DNA of 47,339 nucleotides, from contig PGZO01000031.1 in assembly GCA_002841375.1 (NCBI GenBank), forward strand, positions 1 to 47,339. The letters are read 5' to 3'. The notes under the pieces were generated by a model. That model searched no databases, was not told where the DNA came from, and saw only the letters and a program-made list of their open reading frames with translations. This DNA is from Firmicutes bacterium HGW-Firmicutes-7. Its GTDB lineage: Bacteria > Bacillota > Clostridia > Lachnospirales > Vallitaleaceae. Numbering within the stretch: position 1 is the stretch's first letter; each line of letters begins with the position of its first letter. Of the stretch, positions 34,614 through 43,003 are shown piece by piece. The translations under genes and the position numbers were made by a program.

Positions 34614-37600
34614 ATGAAAAAACAAAAGCAATTAAAAAAAATAGGTTCATTTTTTATTGCAGTGACAATGGTTATAAGTATAGGACAAGGGAGCATTGCT
34701 GCAAGTATATTTTCGGATACAAAAGGACACTGGGCAGAAGCTGAAATACAAAAAGGTATTACAAGCGGATTTGTAAAAGGATATACGGATGGGACATTTA
34801 AACCTAATCAACCAGTGACAAGAGCAGAATTTAGTAAAATGTTAAATATGGCATTAGGGGTTAGTAACACAGCTAGCATTTCTTTATATGATGTTAAATC
34901 CAGTGACTGGTACTACGATGAAGTAAGAAAAGCAGTTGCTGCAGGATATATTACAGGGTATACTGATAGCACTTTTAAGCCTAATAATAAAATTACTAGA
35001 CAAGAGGCAGCCAATATGATTTCTAAGGTGCTCCCTAACTATGGATCATCTACAAGTCTATCAGGAATGAAAGATAGTGGTAGTATTGCTAGTTGGGCAA
35101 GAAATGGTGTAACAGCAGTTTTTGCAAGAGGTTATATGAAGGGGGATGCTAAAAATATGTATCGTCCTGAGGGTGCGTTGACTCGAGCTGAAGCATGTGC
35201 AATCTTAACGCGTCTAGTAGAAGGTGAGAGCATAGTCACTACTAACTATATTATTGATGACGATGGTGACACTGTTAGCAAGAAAATTTTTACGAAGAAT
35301 GTAACAATTGATGAGGATGTGGATGATGGGGAGGTTACCCTAGATAAAGTCGTTATCTTAGGTACATTGACTGTTGAAGGTGGCGGTGAAGATACGGTTA
35401 AAATATCAGATTCTTTAATTAATATTATGAGTGTGGCAAAAGACACAGGAGATGTTAGGGTCTTGTTGACAGGTACTAGTGTAGTTAATGAAGCAAGTTT
35501 AAAATATGGAGCAATTATTGAGCAGAAGAATCTAAGCGGTGAGGGTATTAAGAACCTCCGCCTTAACGGAAGTGAGTTAGATGAACAAGAGGTAACTTTA
35601 AGAGGTAACTTTGTTAATATTATTTTAGAAGATGAAGCAATGGTTGAAGTAGAATCAGGAAAAATTACGACTTTAACCGTTAATTCGGGGGCGGCAGCAT
35701 CAACCATTAATCTAAACAGCGGAACATCAATAACAACAGCAGTAGTAAATGGCAAGTCAGATTTTAAAGGAACAGGAAAAATTTCAACAATGAAGGCAAA
35801 TGCAAATGACATTACTTACGAAACGAAGCCTTCAACAATTACAAAGGGATCAGGTGTCTCAAGACCACCAGTGATAGGCGATGATACGGAGGCGCCAATA
35901 CCTACATTTACACCAAAAGATGGGGGAACTGGGGTTTCACCTGATACAACAATTACGATTAAATTTGACGAAGCTATTTATATTGCTGGGGGAAATAAGG
36001 TAACGAATTCAAATATTGATGATATTGTTGAAATCAGAAAAGGTAGTTCTACAGGTTCCGAAGTAGACTATTCTGGGACGATTAGTTCGGATAAGAAAAC
36101 CATTACATTAACACCTACACAAACACTAGACACCAATACGTACTATTATATAATAATTTTAAAAAAGTCCATTGAAGATGAAGATGAGAATGAGAATGAG
36201 AAAATAACCTCAAAATTTAAAACTGGAAACCAAGACAATTCAGGACTTAAACCAAGCTTTTCACCCGCAAATGGGGCAACGAACGTTTCGGTATCTAACA
36301 CGATTACGATTACATTTGATGAAGCAATTAAGTTGGCAGGTGGTAGCACAGTAACAAATTCAAATATCACGAACTTTATTGAATTACGTGAAAGTAGTGT
36401 AAATGGCACAAAGAAGGCCTATACAGCAACAATTAATTCGGCTAAAAAAGTAATAGTGATTAAACCAAGTGCTACACTAACAATTAATAAAGATTATTAT
36501 GTGATTGTACTAAGTGGAGAGATTCAAGATAGTGAAGGGAATAAAAATACAAAAACAACGACTACTTTTAGAACAGGTTCGCCGCTTGCAGTGACACCTA
36601 CTATTACGACAAATCCGACTGCGGTTACTTCAGTAGCGAATAATGGTACTGTGCGTGTAACTTTAACTACAGCTACCTCAGGGGGAAGTATTTACTATAC
36701 TTTAAATGGTACTACACCTACTGCTGCATCAACATTATATTCAGGCCCATTTGATATTAGCAACAACCAGGTGGGAGGGCAGACGATTACAGTGAGAGCA
36801 GTAACAGTGAAATCAGGCTTGACCAATTCGGCAGTTGCTTCAAAAGCAATTGTATTTATCTCTAGTCAAATAGCTACACCTACTATAGCTACAAATCCGA
36901 CTGCGGTTACTTCAGTAGCGAATAACGGTACCGTGCGTGTAACCTTAGCTACAGCTACTTCAGGGGCAAGTGTTTACTATACCTTGAATGGTACTACACC
37001 TACCGCTGCATCAACATTATATTCAGGCCCATTTGATATTAGTAACGATCAAATTGGGGGGCAGACGATTACGGTGAAAGCAGTAACGGTGAAAGCAGGT
37101 TTGACCAACTCGGCGGTGGCTTCAAAAGAAATTGTATTTATCTCTAACCAAACAGGAACACCTACGATTTCAACCAATCCGTCGAGTGTTACTGCTGTTC
37201 CTAGCAATAGTACAGTGACTATAACCTTAGGGTCAAGCACTTCTGGGGCAGAAATATACTATACAACAAATGGGTCTACACCAACAGCAACTTCGACAAA
37301 ATATGACGGAGCATTTACTGTAGATACTTCGAACCCTGATGGAGAGACCGTTACAGTAAAAGCGATAGCTATTAAAGCAGGAATGACCAATTCTACCGTA
37401 GCTTCTAAGGGTATTACTTTTGTACTAAATGACGTTGGGGCGCCGAGTATTACTACAAGTCCTACAAACGTATCATCAGTTGAGAACACTACTTCGGTTA
37501 CGGTAACCTTATCAACTGCCACCACTGGGGCAACAATTTATTACACGACAGATGAAAGCACTCCAACTACGTCGTCAACAACCTATTCGGGTTCATTTAG

Positions 37601-37727
37601 TATAAATGCGCCAAGTATAGAAGGTGGAACGGTAACTATAAGGGCAATTGCTAAAAAAAGTGGAATGGGTGATTCAAGTATTAAGGATAAAACCATTACT
37701 TTCAATGCGCAAGTAGTAGAACCATAA
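34614..37727 (+). CDS. SLH-anchored surface protein with Ig-like and chitobiase-C-terminal-like repeats
   Basis: A 1037-residue exported protein. A signal peptide is followed by three SLH motifs (about 33-205; YTDGTFKPNQPVTRAEFSK, YTDSTFKPNNKITRQEAAN). A beta-rich region (about 210-415) comes next, then two Big_5-type Ig-like domains (about 428-655; each with TITIxFDEAI and VTNSNI). Four 94-residue repeats close the protein (about 660-1037), resembling CHB_HEX_C / FN3-like domains (IYYTLNGTTPTAASTLYSG). It probably serves as a wall-bound stalk or adhesin; no catalytic domain is seen. The GGAGGG before ATG 34614 is chosen over a TTG at 34602. Confidence 0.88.
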   Translation: MKKQKQLKKIGSFFIAVTMVISIGQGSIAASIFSDTKGHWAEAEIQKGITSGFVKGYTDGTFKPNQPVTRAEFSKMLNMALGVSNTASISLYDVKSSDWYYDEVRKAVAAGYITGYTDSTFKPNNKITRQEAANMISKVLPNYGSSTSLSGMKDSGSIASWARNGVTAVFARGYMKGDAKNMYRPEGALTRAEACAILTRLVEGESIVTTNYIIDDDGDTVSKKIFTKNVTIDEDVDDGEVTLDKVVILGTLTVEGGGEDTVKISDSLINIMSVAKDTGDVRVLLTGTSVVNEASLKYGAIIEQKNLSGEGIKNLRLNGSELDEQEVTLRGNFVNIILEDEAMVEVESGKITTLTVNSGAAASTINLNSGTSITTAVVNGKSDFKGTGKISTMKANANDITYETKPSTITKGSGVSRPPVIGDDTEAPIPTFTPKDGGTGVSPDTTITIKFDEAIYIAGGNKVTNSNIDDIVEIRKGSSTGSEVDYSGTISSDKKTITLTPTQTLDTNTYYYIIILKKSIEDEDENENEKITSKFKTGNQDNSGLKPSFSPANGATNVSVSNTITITFDEAIKLAGGSTVTNSNITNFIELRESSVNGTKKAYTATINSAKKVIVIKPSATLTINKDYYVIVLSGEIQDSEGNKNTKTTTTFRTGSPLAVTPTITTNPTAVTSVANNGTVRVTLTTATSGGSIYYTLNGTTPTAASTLYSGPFDISNNQVGGQTITVRAVTVKSGLTNSAVASKAIVFISSQIATPTIATNPTAVTSVANNGTVRVTLATATSGASVYYTLNGTTPTAASTLYSGPFDISNDQIGGQTITVKAVTVKAGLTNSAVASKEIVFISNQTGTPTISTNPSSVTAVPSNSTVTITLGSSTSGAEIYYTTNGSTPTATSTKYDGAFTVDTSNPDGETVTVKAIAIKAGMTNSTVASKGITFVLNDVGAPSITTSPTNVSSVENTTSVTVTLSTATTGATIYYTTDESTPTTSSTTYSGSFSINAPSIEGGTVTIRAIAKKSGMGDSSIKDKTITFNAQVVEP
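36595..37722 (+). repeat. Four tandem 282-bp repeats in the SLH/Ig protein gene
   Basis: The same landmark (AATCCG or its equivalent) recurs at 36612, 36894, 37176 and 37458, giving an exact period of 282 bp (94 codons). Units 1 and 2 are nearly identical in DNA; units 3 and 4 have diverged. Exact codon-length units allow copy-number change without frameshift. Confidence 0.9.
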
Positions 37728-37767
37728 CAAATTAAAGCGATAGCTGACACGATAAAAAAGCGTGAAT

Positions 37768-37797
37768 AAAAGGGTTGACCAGAAGTCAACCCTTTTG
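37768..37797 (+). terminator. Terminator of the second SLH gene
   Basis: AAAAGGGTTGAC (37768-37779) and GTCAACCCTTTT (37785-37796) form a perfect 12-bp stem with loop CAGAA, the T-tract being the end of the stem. Confidence 0.85.
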
Positions 37798-37850
37798 CAT
37801 GGGATTTGCTAGAGTTTTATTGCAGTTTCATTAAGAAATGATTATAGCTA

Positions 37851-37879
37851 TTGACATATTTTTAGTTAAATATTACACT
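37851..37879 (+). promoter_or_regulatory. Promoter of the propeller/TolC-like unit
   Basis: TTGACA (37851-37856) and TACACT (37874-37879) with a 17-bp spacer, 38 bp before the gene. Confidence 0.65.
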
Positions 37880-37916
37880 TAAGGAAGATTAAAAAAAAGG
37901 AAGTGAATGTAAGTAT

Positions 37917-39296
37917 ATGAAAAAAAGTATGATGTTTCTTGTTATAGCAATATTAATCATTAATGCTTCATTAATATATGGGATAACGGATCAACAATTT
38001 GTTCAATACAATCGCAACAACAGTTCACTAGTAGAGGACAAGGTTGTGGAAGTTAAACCAGATGCTGATGGCGGTGTATGGTTTGCTACGGGTGGAAGTG
38101 GTGCAGTGTATATCGATTCATCAGGAAAATGGACTGTATATAAGAAGGATGTAAATTCATTAAAAAATAACTTCTTAAACGCTGTGACTTTTGATGGTAA
38201 AGGTAATAAGTATTTTGGAACAAATGAAGGGGTCAGTACACTTACTAAAGATAACACCTGGGTGAACTATTATTTGAATTCAAATAAAATATATGGTGAA
38301 ACCGTCAATAGCTTAACTGTTGACACGAAAGGCGGCCTTTGGCATGGTGTATTAAATTATGGAGCATATTATAAAAATGCTGCTGGTGAATGGACGAAAT
38401 ATAATTCATCAAATTCATCATTACCAAGTAATAACGTCACTAAAATAGTAACAGATAACAGTGGTGGTGTTTGGTTTGCAACCTATCCAACCTATAACGA
38501 AACAGGTGGTGTTGCTTATTTGGATAAGGATGGTAAGTGGGTAACCTACAATATGAAGGATTCAAAACTACCATCTAATAAAGTCAATGATATCTATATA
38601 GCCGAAGATAATAGCGTTTGGATAGCAACAATTAATGGGCTAGCCCAGCTAAAAGGTGATAATTGGAAATTATATAGCAATAATACGTTAATGGAATACA
38701 ATGTTAAGGCCATTTCTGAAGATGTAGAAGGAAATATCTATGCTGCAACGTGGGGACATGGGCTGCTTAAAATTAACACCTCAGGAGAAGTAAAAAATTA
38801 TAAAACCTCTGATTCGCCAATACCTAACAATTATATACATGATATAGACTTTGATACCAAAGGGAATTTGTGGGTAGCAACCAATGAAGGTATTACACTT
38901 ATTAAGAAAGAGAAACAAATAAAGCAAGAAGTACCAAAAGTAATTATTCAACCTAAGAAGGTGTCTGTTTATGTGAAAAATCAATTATTAACCTTCGATG
39001 TTGAGCCAATTATTAGGGAAGGAAATACATTAGTGTCAATGAGAACTTTTCTTGAAGCACTAGATCAACAAGTAGAGTGGATTGATGATGAACGAAAAGT
39101 AGTATCTTCGGGTACGAAGGATATTGAACTTAAGATTGGGGACAAGATAGGTTTAATTAATGGTACGAGTTCAAGCTTGAACGTGCCGCCTGAGATCGTG
39201 AATGGAAGGACGATGGTACCTTTAAGATGGATCGCTGAGTCGATAGATTTAACAGTTAAATGGGATCAAGGCAATTATAGAATTGATATTAATTAA
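37917..39296 (+). CDS. Secreted beta-propeller (Reg_prop-like) protein with copper-amine-oxidase-N-like domain
   Basis: A 459-residue exported protein with a signal peptide ending near residue 22. Residues 30-320 hold about seven repeats of the two-component-regulator propeller type (GGVWFATGGSGAVYID, GGLWHGVLNYGAYY, NSVWIATINGLAQL, GNLWVATNEGITLI). The last 110 residues match the copper amine oxidase N-terminal-like domain (LVSMRTFLEALDQQVEWIDD, RTMVPLRWIAESI), which is common at the ends of clostridial secreted proteins and is thought to help wall attachment. No kinase is attached, so the propeller likely binds partners or surface ligands. The ribosome binding site (GGAAGTG) is about 11 bp from the start, slightly far. 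Confidence 0.88.
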   Translation: MKKSMMFLVIAILIINASLIYGITDQQFVQYNRNNSSLVEDKVVEVKPDADGGVWFATGGSGAVYIDSSGKWTVYKKDVNSLKNNFLNAVTFDGKGNKYFGTNEGVSTLTKDNTWVNYYLNSNKIYGETVNSLTVDTKGGLWHGVLNYGAYYKNAAGEWTKYNSSNSSLPSNNVTKIVTDNSGGVWFATYPTYNETGGVAYLDKDGKWVTYNMKDSKLPSNKVNDIYIAEDNSVWIATINGLAQLKGDNWKLYSNNTLMEYNVKAISEDVEGNIYAATWGHGLLKINTSGEVKNYKTSDSPIPNNYIHDIDFDTKGNLWVATNEGITLIKKEKQIKQEVPKVIIQPKKVSVYVKNQLLTFDVEPIIREGNTLVSMRTFLEALDQQVEWIDDERKVVSSGTKDIELKIGDKIGLINGTSSSLNVPPEIVNGRTMVPLRWIAESIDLTVKWDQGNYRIDIN

Positions 39297-39323
39297 TAAA
39301 ATAAACAAAGGTGGTGTAATGTT

Positions 39324-40454
39324 ATGACAACAAATATATTAAAAAACAAAAGTATAAAATCACTAGTAGCATTTTTGGTGATTGGTGCTATATTGCTTAA
39401 CTCGCACTTAAGTATTTCCCAAGCGGCAGATGCAGAAGAACTTCCAAGCATCTTAACTATGAGTGAAGCCTTAGAACTTGCAGCAATAAATAATTTGGAC
39501 ATTAAGATAGCTGAAGCAGAAATGAATCGAACTAATATCTCCAAAAGCCAACAATCAGGACTTGCAAAAGCGGATGCTTCAACGGGCAGTTATGATGGAG
39601 ACTTAATGATAGAAGTTGCAAAGGTGAATAAGAAGTTATTGCCACAGTTAACAGAGGCATCTTTTGATACGAAGAAGATTGAGGTTGAACTATCTGTAAA
39701 GTCTGCTTACTCTCAATTAGTTTATGCAAAAGAAGCATTCGAGTTAGCAAAAAAATATAAAGTACAAACGGGTGAAAGCTATGAATTTATCCAGAAAAAA
39801 TATGGACTTGGTCAGGCATCAAATATTGAAGTATTAAGTGCTGAGGCAGAAGTTTCAGCGAAAGATTCTGAATTGATTCAGGCAGAAATAACTTACAAAC
39901 AAAAGCTAATGGATATGAATCAATTAATGGGTCAGCAATTAGATAAAGAATGGTCGTTAGATAAAGAAGTAGCTACTTCAGTTATTGAGTTACCAGCATC
40001 GGAAGTTATGAAGACACATATGAATGCAAATCATCCTATGATTTTAAGTTCAAATTTAAATTATAATATTGCAGAAACTACCTTTGACTTAGCTAAAGGG
40101 TATTATCCACCTAACGTATGGACATATAGATATGCAGAGCAAGATTTTAATAAAGCAAAATATCAACATGAACTAACCTTATTGTCTCAAGAAAAGAATT
40201 TAAGTCAAGCATACATCGGATTAAAAGGAAGTGTTGAATCGCTTAAAGCGCTAGAAAAAAGTGTTGAGAATATAAGTGAAAGCTATCGTATCTCAAAAGT
40301 TCGTTTTGAATTAGGAATGATTACTAGTCATGATCTTAATGAAGCATTATTAGCATTACAACGTATGGAGAATAATCTGCTAAATGCGAGGTTGAACTAT
40401 CAATTATCAATTGCTCAATTAGAATATATCTCGGGCTATAAAATTGTAAAATAA
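39324..40454 (+). CDS. TolC/OEP-family protein in a monoderm surface locus
   Basis: A 376-residue exported protein. After a signal peptide (about 1-35, ending near SQAADA) come two helical repeats typical of outer-membrane efflux (OEP) proteins: LTMSEALELAAINNLDIKIAEAEM, then YAKEAFELAKKYKVQTGESY, YGLGQASNIEVLSAEAEVSAKD and, in the second half, YRISKVRFELGMITSHDLNEALLALQRMENNLLNAR. It is shorter than TolC (about 430-490) and I see no obvious beta-barrel strands, so it may be a periplasm-like coiled-coil tunnel without a barrel. It follows the propeller gene by 27 bp with AAAGGTGGTG as ribosome binding site and precedes an SLH gene, suggesting a role at the S-layer or wall. Confidence 0.82.
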   Translation: MTTNILKNKSIKSLVAFLVIGAILLNSHLSISQAADAEELPSILTMSEALELAAINNLDIKIAEAEMNRTNISKSQQSGLAKADASTGSYDGDLMIEVAKVNKKLLPQLTEASFDTKKIEVELSVKSAYSQLVYAKEAFELAKKYKVQTGESYEFIQKKYGLGQASNIEVLSAEAEVSAKDSELIQAEITYKQKLMDMNQLMGQQLDKEWSLDKEVATSVIELPASEVMKTHMNANHPMILSSNLNYNIAETTFDLAKGYYPPNVWTYRYAEQDFNKAKYQHELTLLSQEKNLSQAYIGLKGSVESLKALEKSVENISESYRISKVRFELGMITSHDLNEALLALQRMENNLLNARLNYQLSIAQLEYISGYKIVK

Positions 40455-40510
40455 CTACTAGTGTTAGCAAGCTATTTACGAAAATATTTGAAAGGGATGG
40501 ATTAATATTA

Positions 40511-42787
40511 ATGAGTAATGTGAAAAAGAAAGTTGCAATGTTGTTGACAATATGTATATTAGTATCAAATCTAACCGTTGCCTTTGCTGATGAGACGAGT
40601 ACAGTTGTGAATCAAGATTACAAGGCGAATGTATTGAATTCTATTGGTATTTTAAAGGGAACGGGGACAAGCTTGAATTTAGAAGGTAAACTTAAACGTA
40701 AAGAGGCAGCTACCTTTATCGTTAGACTTATGGGCGTAGAAGATGTAGTAACGAGTAATCCGGCACAGTACGCCTATACTTCCTACACAGACGTATCCCC
40801 AGATGAATGGTATGCACCTTATGTTGGATATTGTGATAAGGAAGGTATTATCAATGGCTTCGACGATTCAACCTTTAAGCCTGAAGATTATTTAAGTGAA
40901 AAAGAGTTTCTTAAAATGGTGTTAATTACATTAGAGTATAGATATAATGTGGATTTTTCTTGGGATAATGTCTATCATACAGCCTATGTAGCTGGCGTTG
41001 TAAAGAGTGCTGCTTATAGTACCAAGGTTGAAGATAAGAAGAATTATTCAAGAGGGGAAGTAGCAGAGGTGATCTATGAAGCCTTAAAGCTTCAAAACCA
41101 AGAGACAAAAGAGTTAATGATTCAAACTTTTATTGATAACTTAACGATTAGTAAAGAGGAAGCAATACAAGTTGGGTTAATGCAAGATGATGTGGATACA
41201 GAAATTAAAGAAGTGAAGGGTGCTAGTGAAAAAAGCATTGAAATAACCTTTAATGAAAAAGTTAAAGATATTACACTGTCTCAAATACAGATTTACCTAT
41301 CAGAGGATAGTAGTGAAAAGCTTACGCCTATTTCTATCGCAACCAAGAAGGACAATGCTTATTTGATAGAAATTGACGAAAAGCAATTGGTGGATGAAGA
41401 TTATACGATTATTGTTTCGGGAGTAGTGGATCAATTTGGAAACCATGCTTATAATAGCTTAACACAAGAGTTTACAGGATATAGGCCTGACGATCTTGAA
41501 TCTGATTTCTTTAAGATTAGCAAGGTTAAGCAAATAAGTAATAATATCCTTTACGTGTATTTCACACAACCTGTTAATGATAATGCATTGCAACCTAGCT
41601 ATTATACCTTGAAGAAGGATAATTCAATTGTTGTTTCGGGTAGTACATCAACAATGCAAATTAATAGATTGCCTTCAGGAGATAATGGTGTTTCGGTGTT
41701 CTTTAAAAGTTATCTTTTTGAAGAGGAAGTTGACTTTACCTGGGCAATCAATGGAGATTTGATCAGTGCGTACGGTGTTCGATTAAATGATGGCGCAGGA
41801 GATTTTGTGAAGTTTGAATCTTCTACAAAGGAAAATAAAGCCTTTGAATTGGAGGATATTTCAACACCTAACAGAAATACAATAGAACTTTCTTTTAATA
41901 AATTGCTTAATCCAGTCATTGCACAGCAAGTATTTAGTTATTATCTCACAACAGAAGATGATCATCCTATTAAGATTACAAAAGCTGAAGTGAAGGGTAA
42001 TGGAGAAATCGTTCATTTAACAACAGAAGATAGAATGTATGACAATGATGATTACATCATTATGATTAATAATATTACAGATACAACCAAGCAATTTTCA
42101 ATTTCTGAAAGGGAATATGATTTTGAATGTGATTTAAAATCTGTTAAGGATCTTGAAATGTCCCGAGTTAGTGTTATCGATGCCAATACAATTAATGTTA
42201 CCTTTAATAGAGCACTGGATTATGACACAGCAAGTGATCCCTATAATTATGAGATTAGAGGCGTGTCAGATCGTTACTTTAGTTCATACCCGAGTGCTGT
42301 ATACTATGAAAAAGGTTCTAAAATAGTCAAACTATTCCTTCCAAAGGAAGACGGTCTAGAAGATAAGGATAAATATGATGTTGTAGTTATTGGCATCTTG
42401 AAAGATGACATGGGAAATGCACACAATTATATTGATGATATTTCATTCAAACATAATAACAAAGACAGAACAGATACCATTATTGATGACGCAAAAATCA
42501 TTGGAAGTGACACGATTCGAATAGAATTTAACAGCGAAATTGCTCTTGATGTTCCAAATGTATTGAATACCAATTATAAGCTTACATATTTGGAAAATGG
42601 TCAAACGTATACGAAGATTCCAATTGCTGCAATATACATTAGTCCTAAAATAATGGTATTAAAGTTTGATACAATCGATATGAAAAAAGAGTATGAAGTA
42701 ACATTTACCAAGTTAGTAAATTACGGAAAGATTGTTACGGATAATAGCAAAGGTAAATATTCAACAGAAGTTGAATTAGGAAAGTAA
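40511..42787 (+). CDS. SLH-domain surface protein with Ig-like repeats
   Basis: A 758-residue exported protein. A signal peptide ends near TVAFA. SLH-type segments span about 30-200; the middle one is clear (FDDSTFKPEDYLSEKEFLKM, with SYTDVSPDEWYAPYVGYC before it) and the others are degenerate. Residues 230-755 contain about five repeats with an Ig-like (Big_5/SbsA-like) pattern: KSIEITFNEKVKDI, NILYVYFTQPVND, NTIELSFNKLLNP, NTINVTFNRALDY, DTIRIEFNSEIAL. This fits a wall-bound structural or adhesive protein. AAAGGG precedes the ATG at a loose distance. It is probably co-transcribed with the TolC-like gene 56 bp upstream. Confidence 0.85.
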   Translation: MSNVKKKVAMLLTICILVSNLTVAFADETSTVVNQDYKANVLNSIGILKGTGTSLNLEGKLKRKEAATFIVRLMGVEDVVTSNPAQYAYTSYTDVSPDEWYAPYVGYCDKEGIINGFDDSTFKPEDYLSEKEFLKMVLITLEYRYNVDFSWDNVYHTAYVAGVVKSAAYSTKVEDKKNYSRGEVAEVIYEALKLQNQETKELMIQTFIDNLTISKEEAIQVGLMQDDVDTEIKEVKGASEKSIEITFNEKVKDITLSQIQIYLSEDSSEKLTPISIATKKDNAYLIEIDEKQLVDEDYTIIVSGVVDQFGNHAYNSLTQEFTGYRPDDLESDFFKISKVKQISNNILYVYFTQPVNDNALQPSYYTLKKDNSIVVSGSTSTMQINRLPSGDNGVSVFFKSYLFEEEVDFTWAINGDLISAYGVRLNDGAGDFVKFESSTKENKAFELEDISTPNRNTIELSFNKLLNPVIAQQVFSYYLTTEDDHPIKITKAEVKGNGEIVHLTTEDRMYDNDDYIIMINNITDTTKQFSISEREYDFECDLKSVKDLEMSRVSVIDANTINVTFNRALDYDTASDPYNYEIRGVSDRYFSSYPSAVYYEKGSKIVKLFLPKEDGLEDKDKYDVVVIGILKDDMGNAHNYIDDISFKHNNKDRTDTIIDDAKIIGSDTIRIEFNSEIALDVPNVLNTNYKLTYLENGQTYTKIPIAAIYISPKIMVLKFDTIDMKKEYEVTFTKLVNYGKIVTDNSKGKYSTEVELGK

Positions 42788-42833
42788 TTTTATCGTAACG
42801 AACGCGGAGGTTATACTCTTAGCTCAGAATCGT

Positions 42834-42879
42834 CCCAAAGTCAGTTGCATGAAGTGCATGCTGATTTTGGGATTTTTTG
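42834..42879 (+). terminator. Terminator of the propeller/TolC/SLH unit
   Basis: CCCAAAGTCAG pairs with CTGATTTTGGG, with GCATG/GCATG-type inner pairing around AAGT, followed by ATTTTTTG. Confidence 0.9.
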
Positions 42880-42932
42880 TTAGCCCAAGGTTATAATAGA
42901 TTTTTTGTAATAATATGTTATAATTATGCTAT

Positions 42933-42944
42933 GGTTATAGTGTC
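42933..42944. repeat. GGTTATAGTGTC-family element, copy 4 (half)
   Basis: Only the first 12 bases of the element are kept. It lies just after a TATAAT (42919-42924) in front of the fourth SLH gene. Confidence 0.4.
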
Positions 42945-43003
42945 CACAATAAAGATTACAAAAGATAACTAAAAGATAATTAAATGATGAAGGAGTACAG
43001 CAT

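Noticed and set aside
35246-35812. A 188-codon minus-strand frame within the second SLH gene
   Set aside because: It lies wholly inside a well-supported coding gene and has low-complexity Ser/Val/Leu composition and no ribosome binding site.
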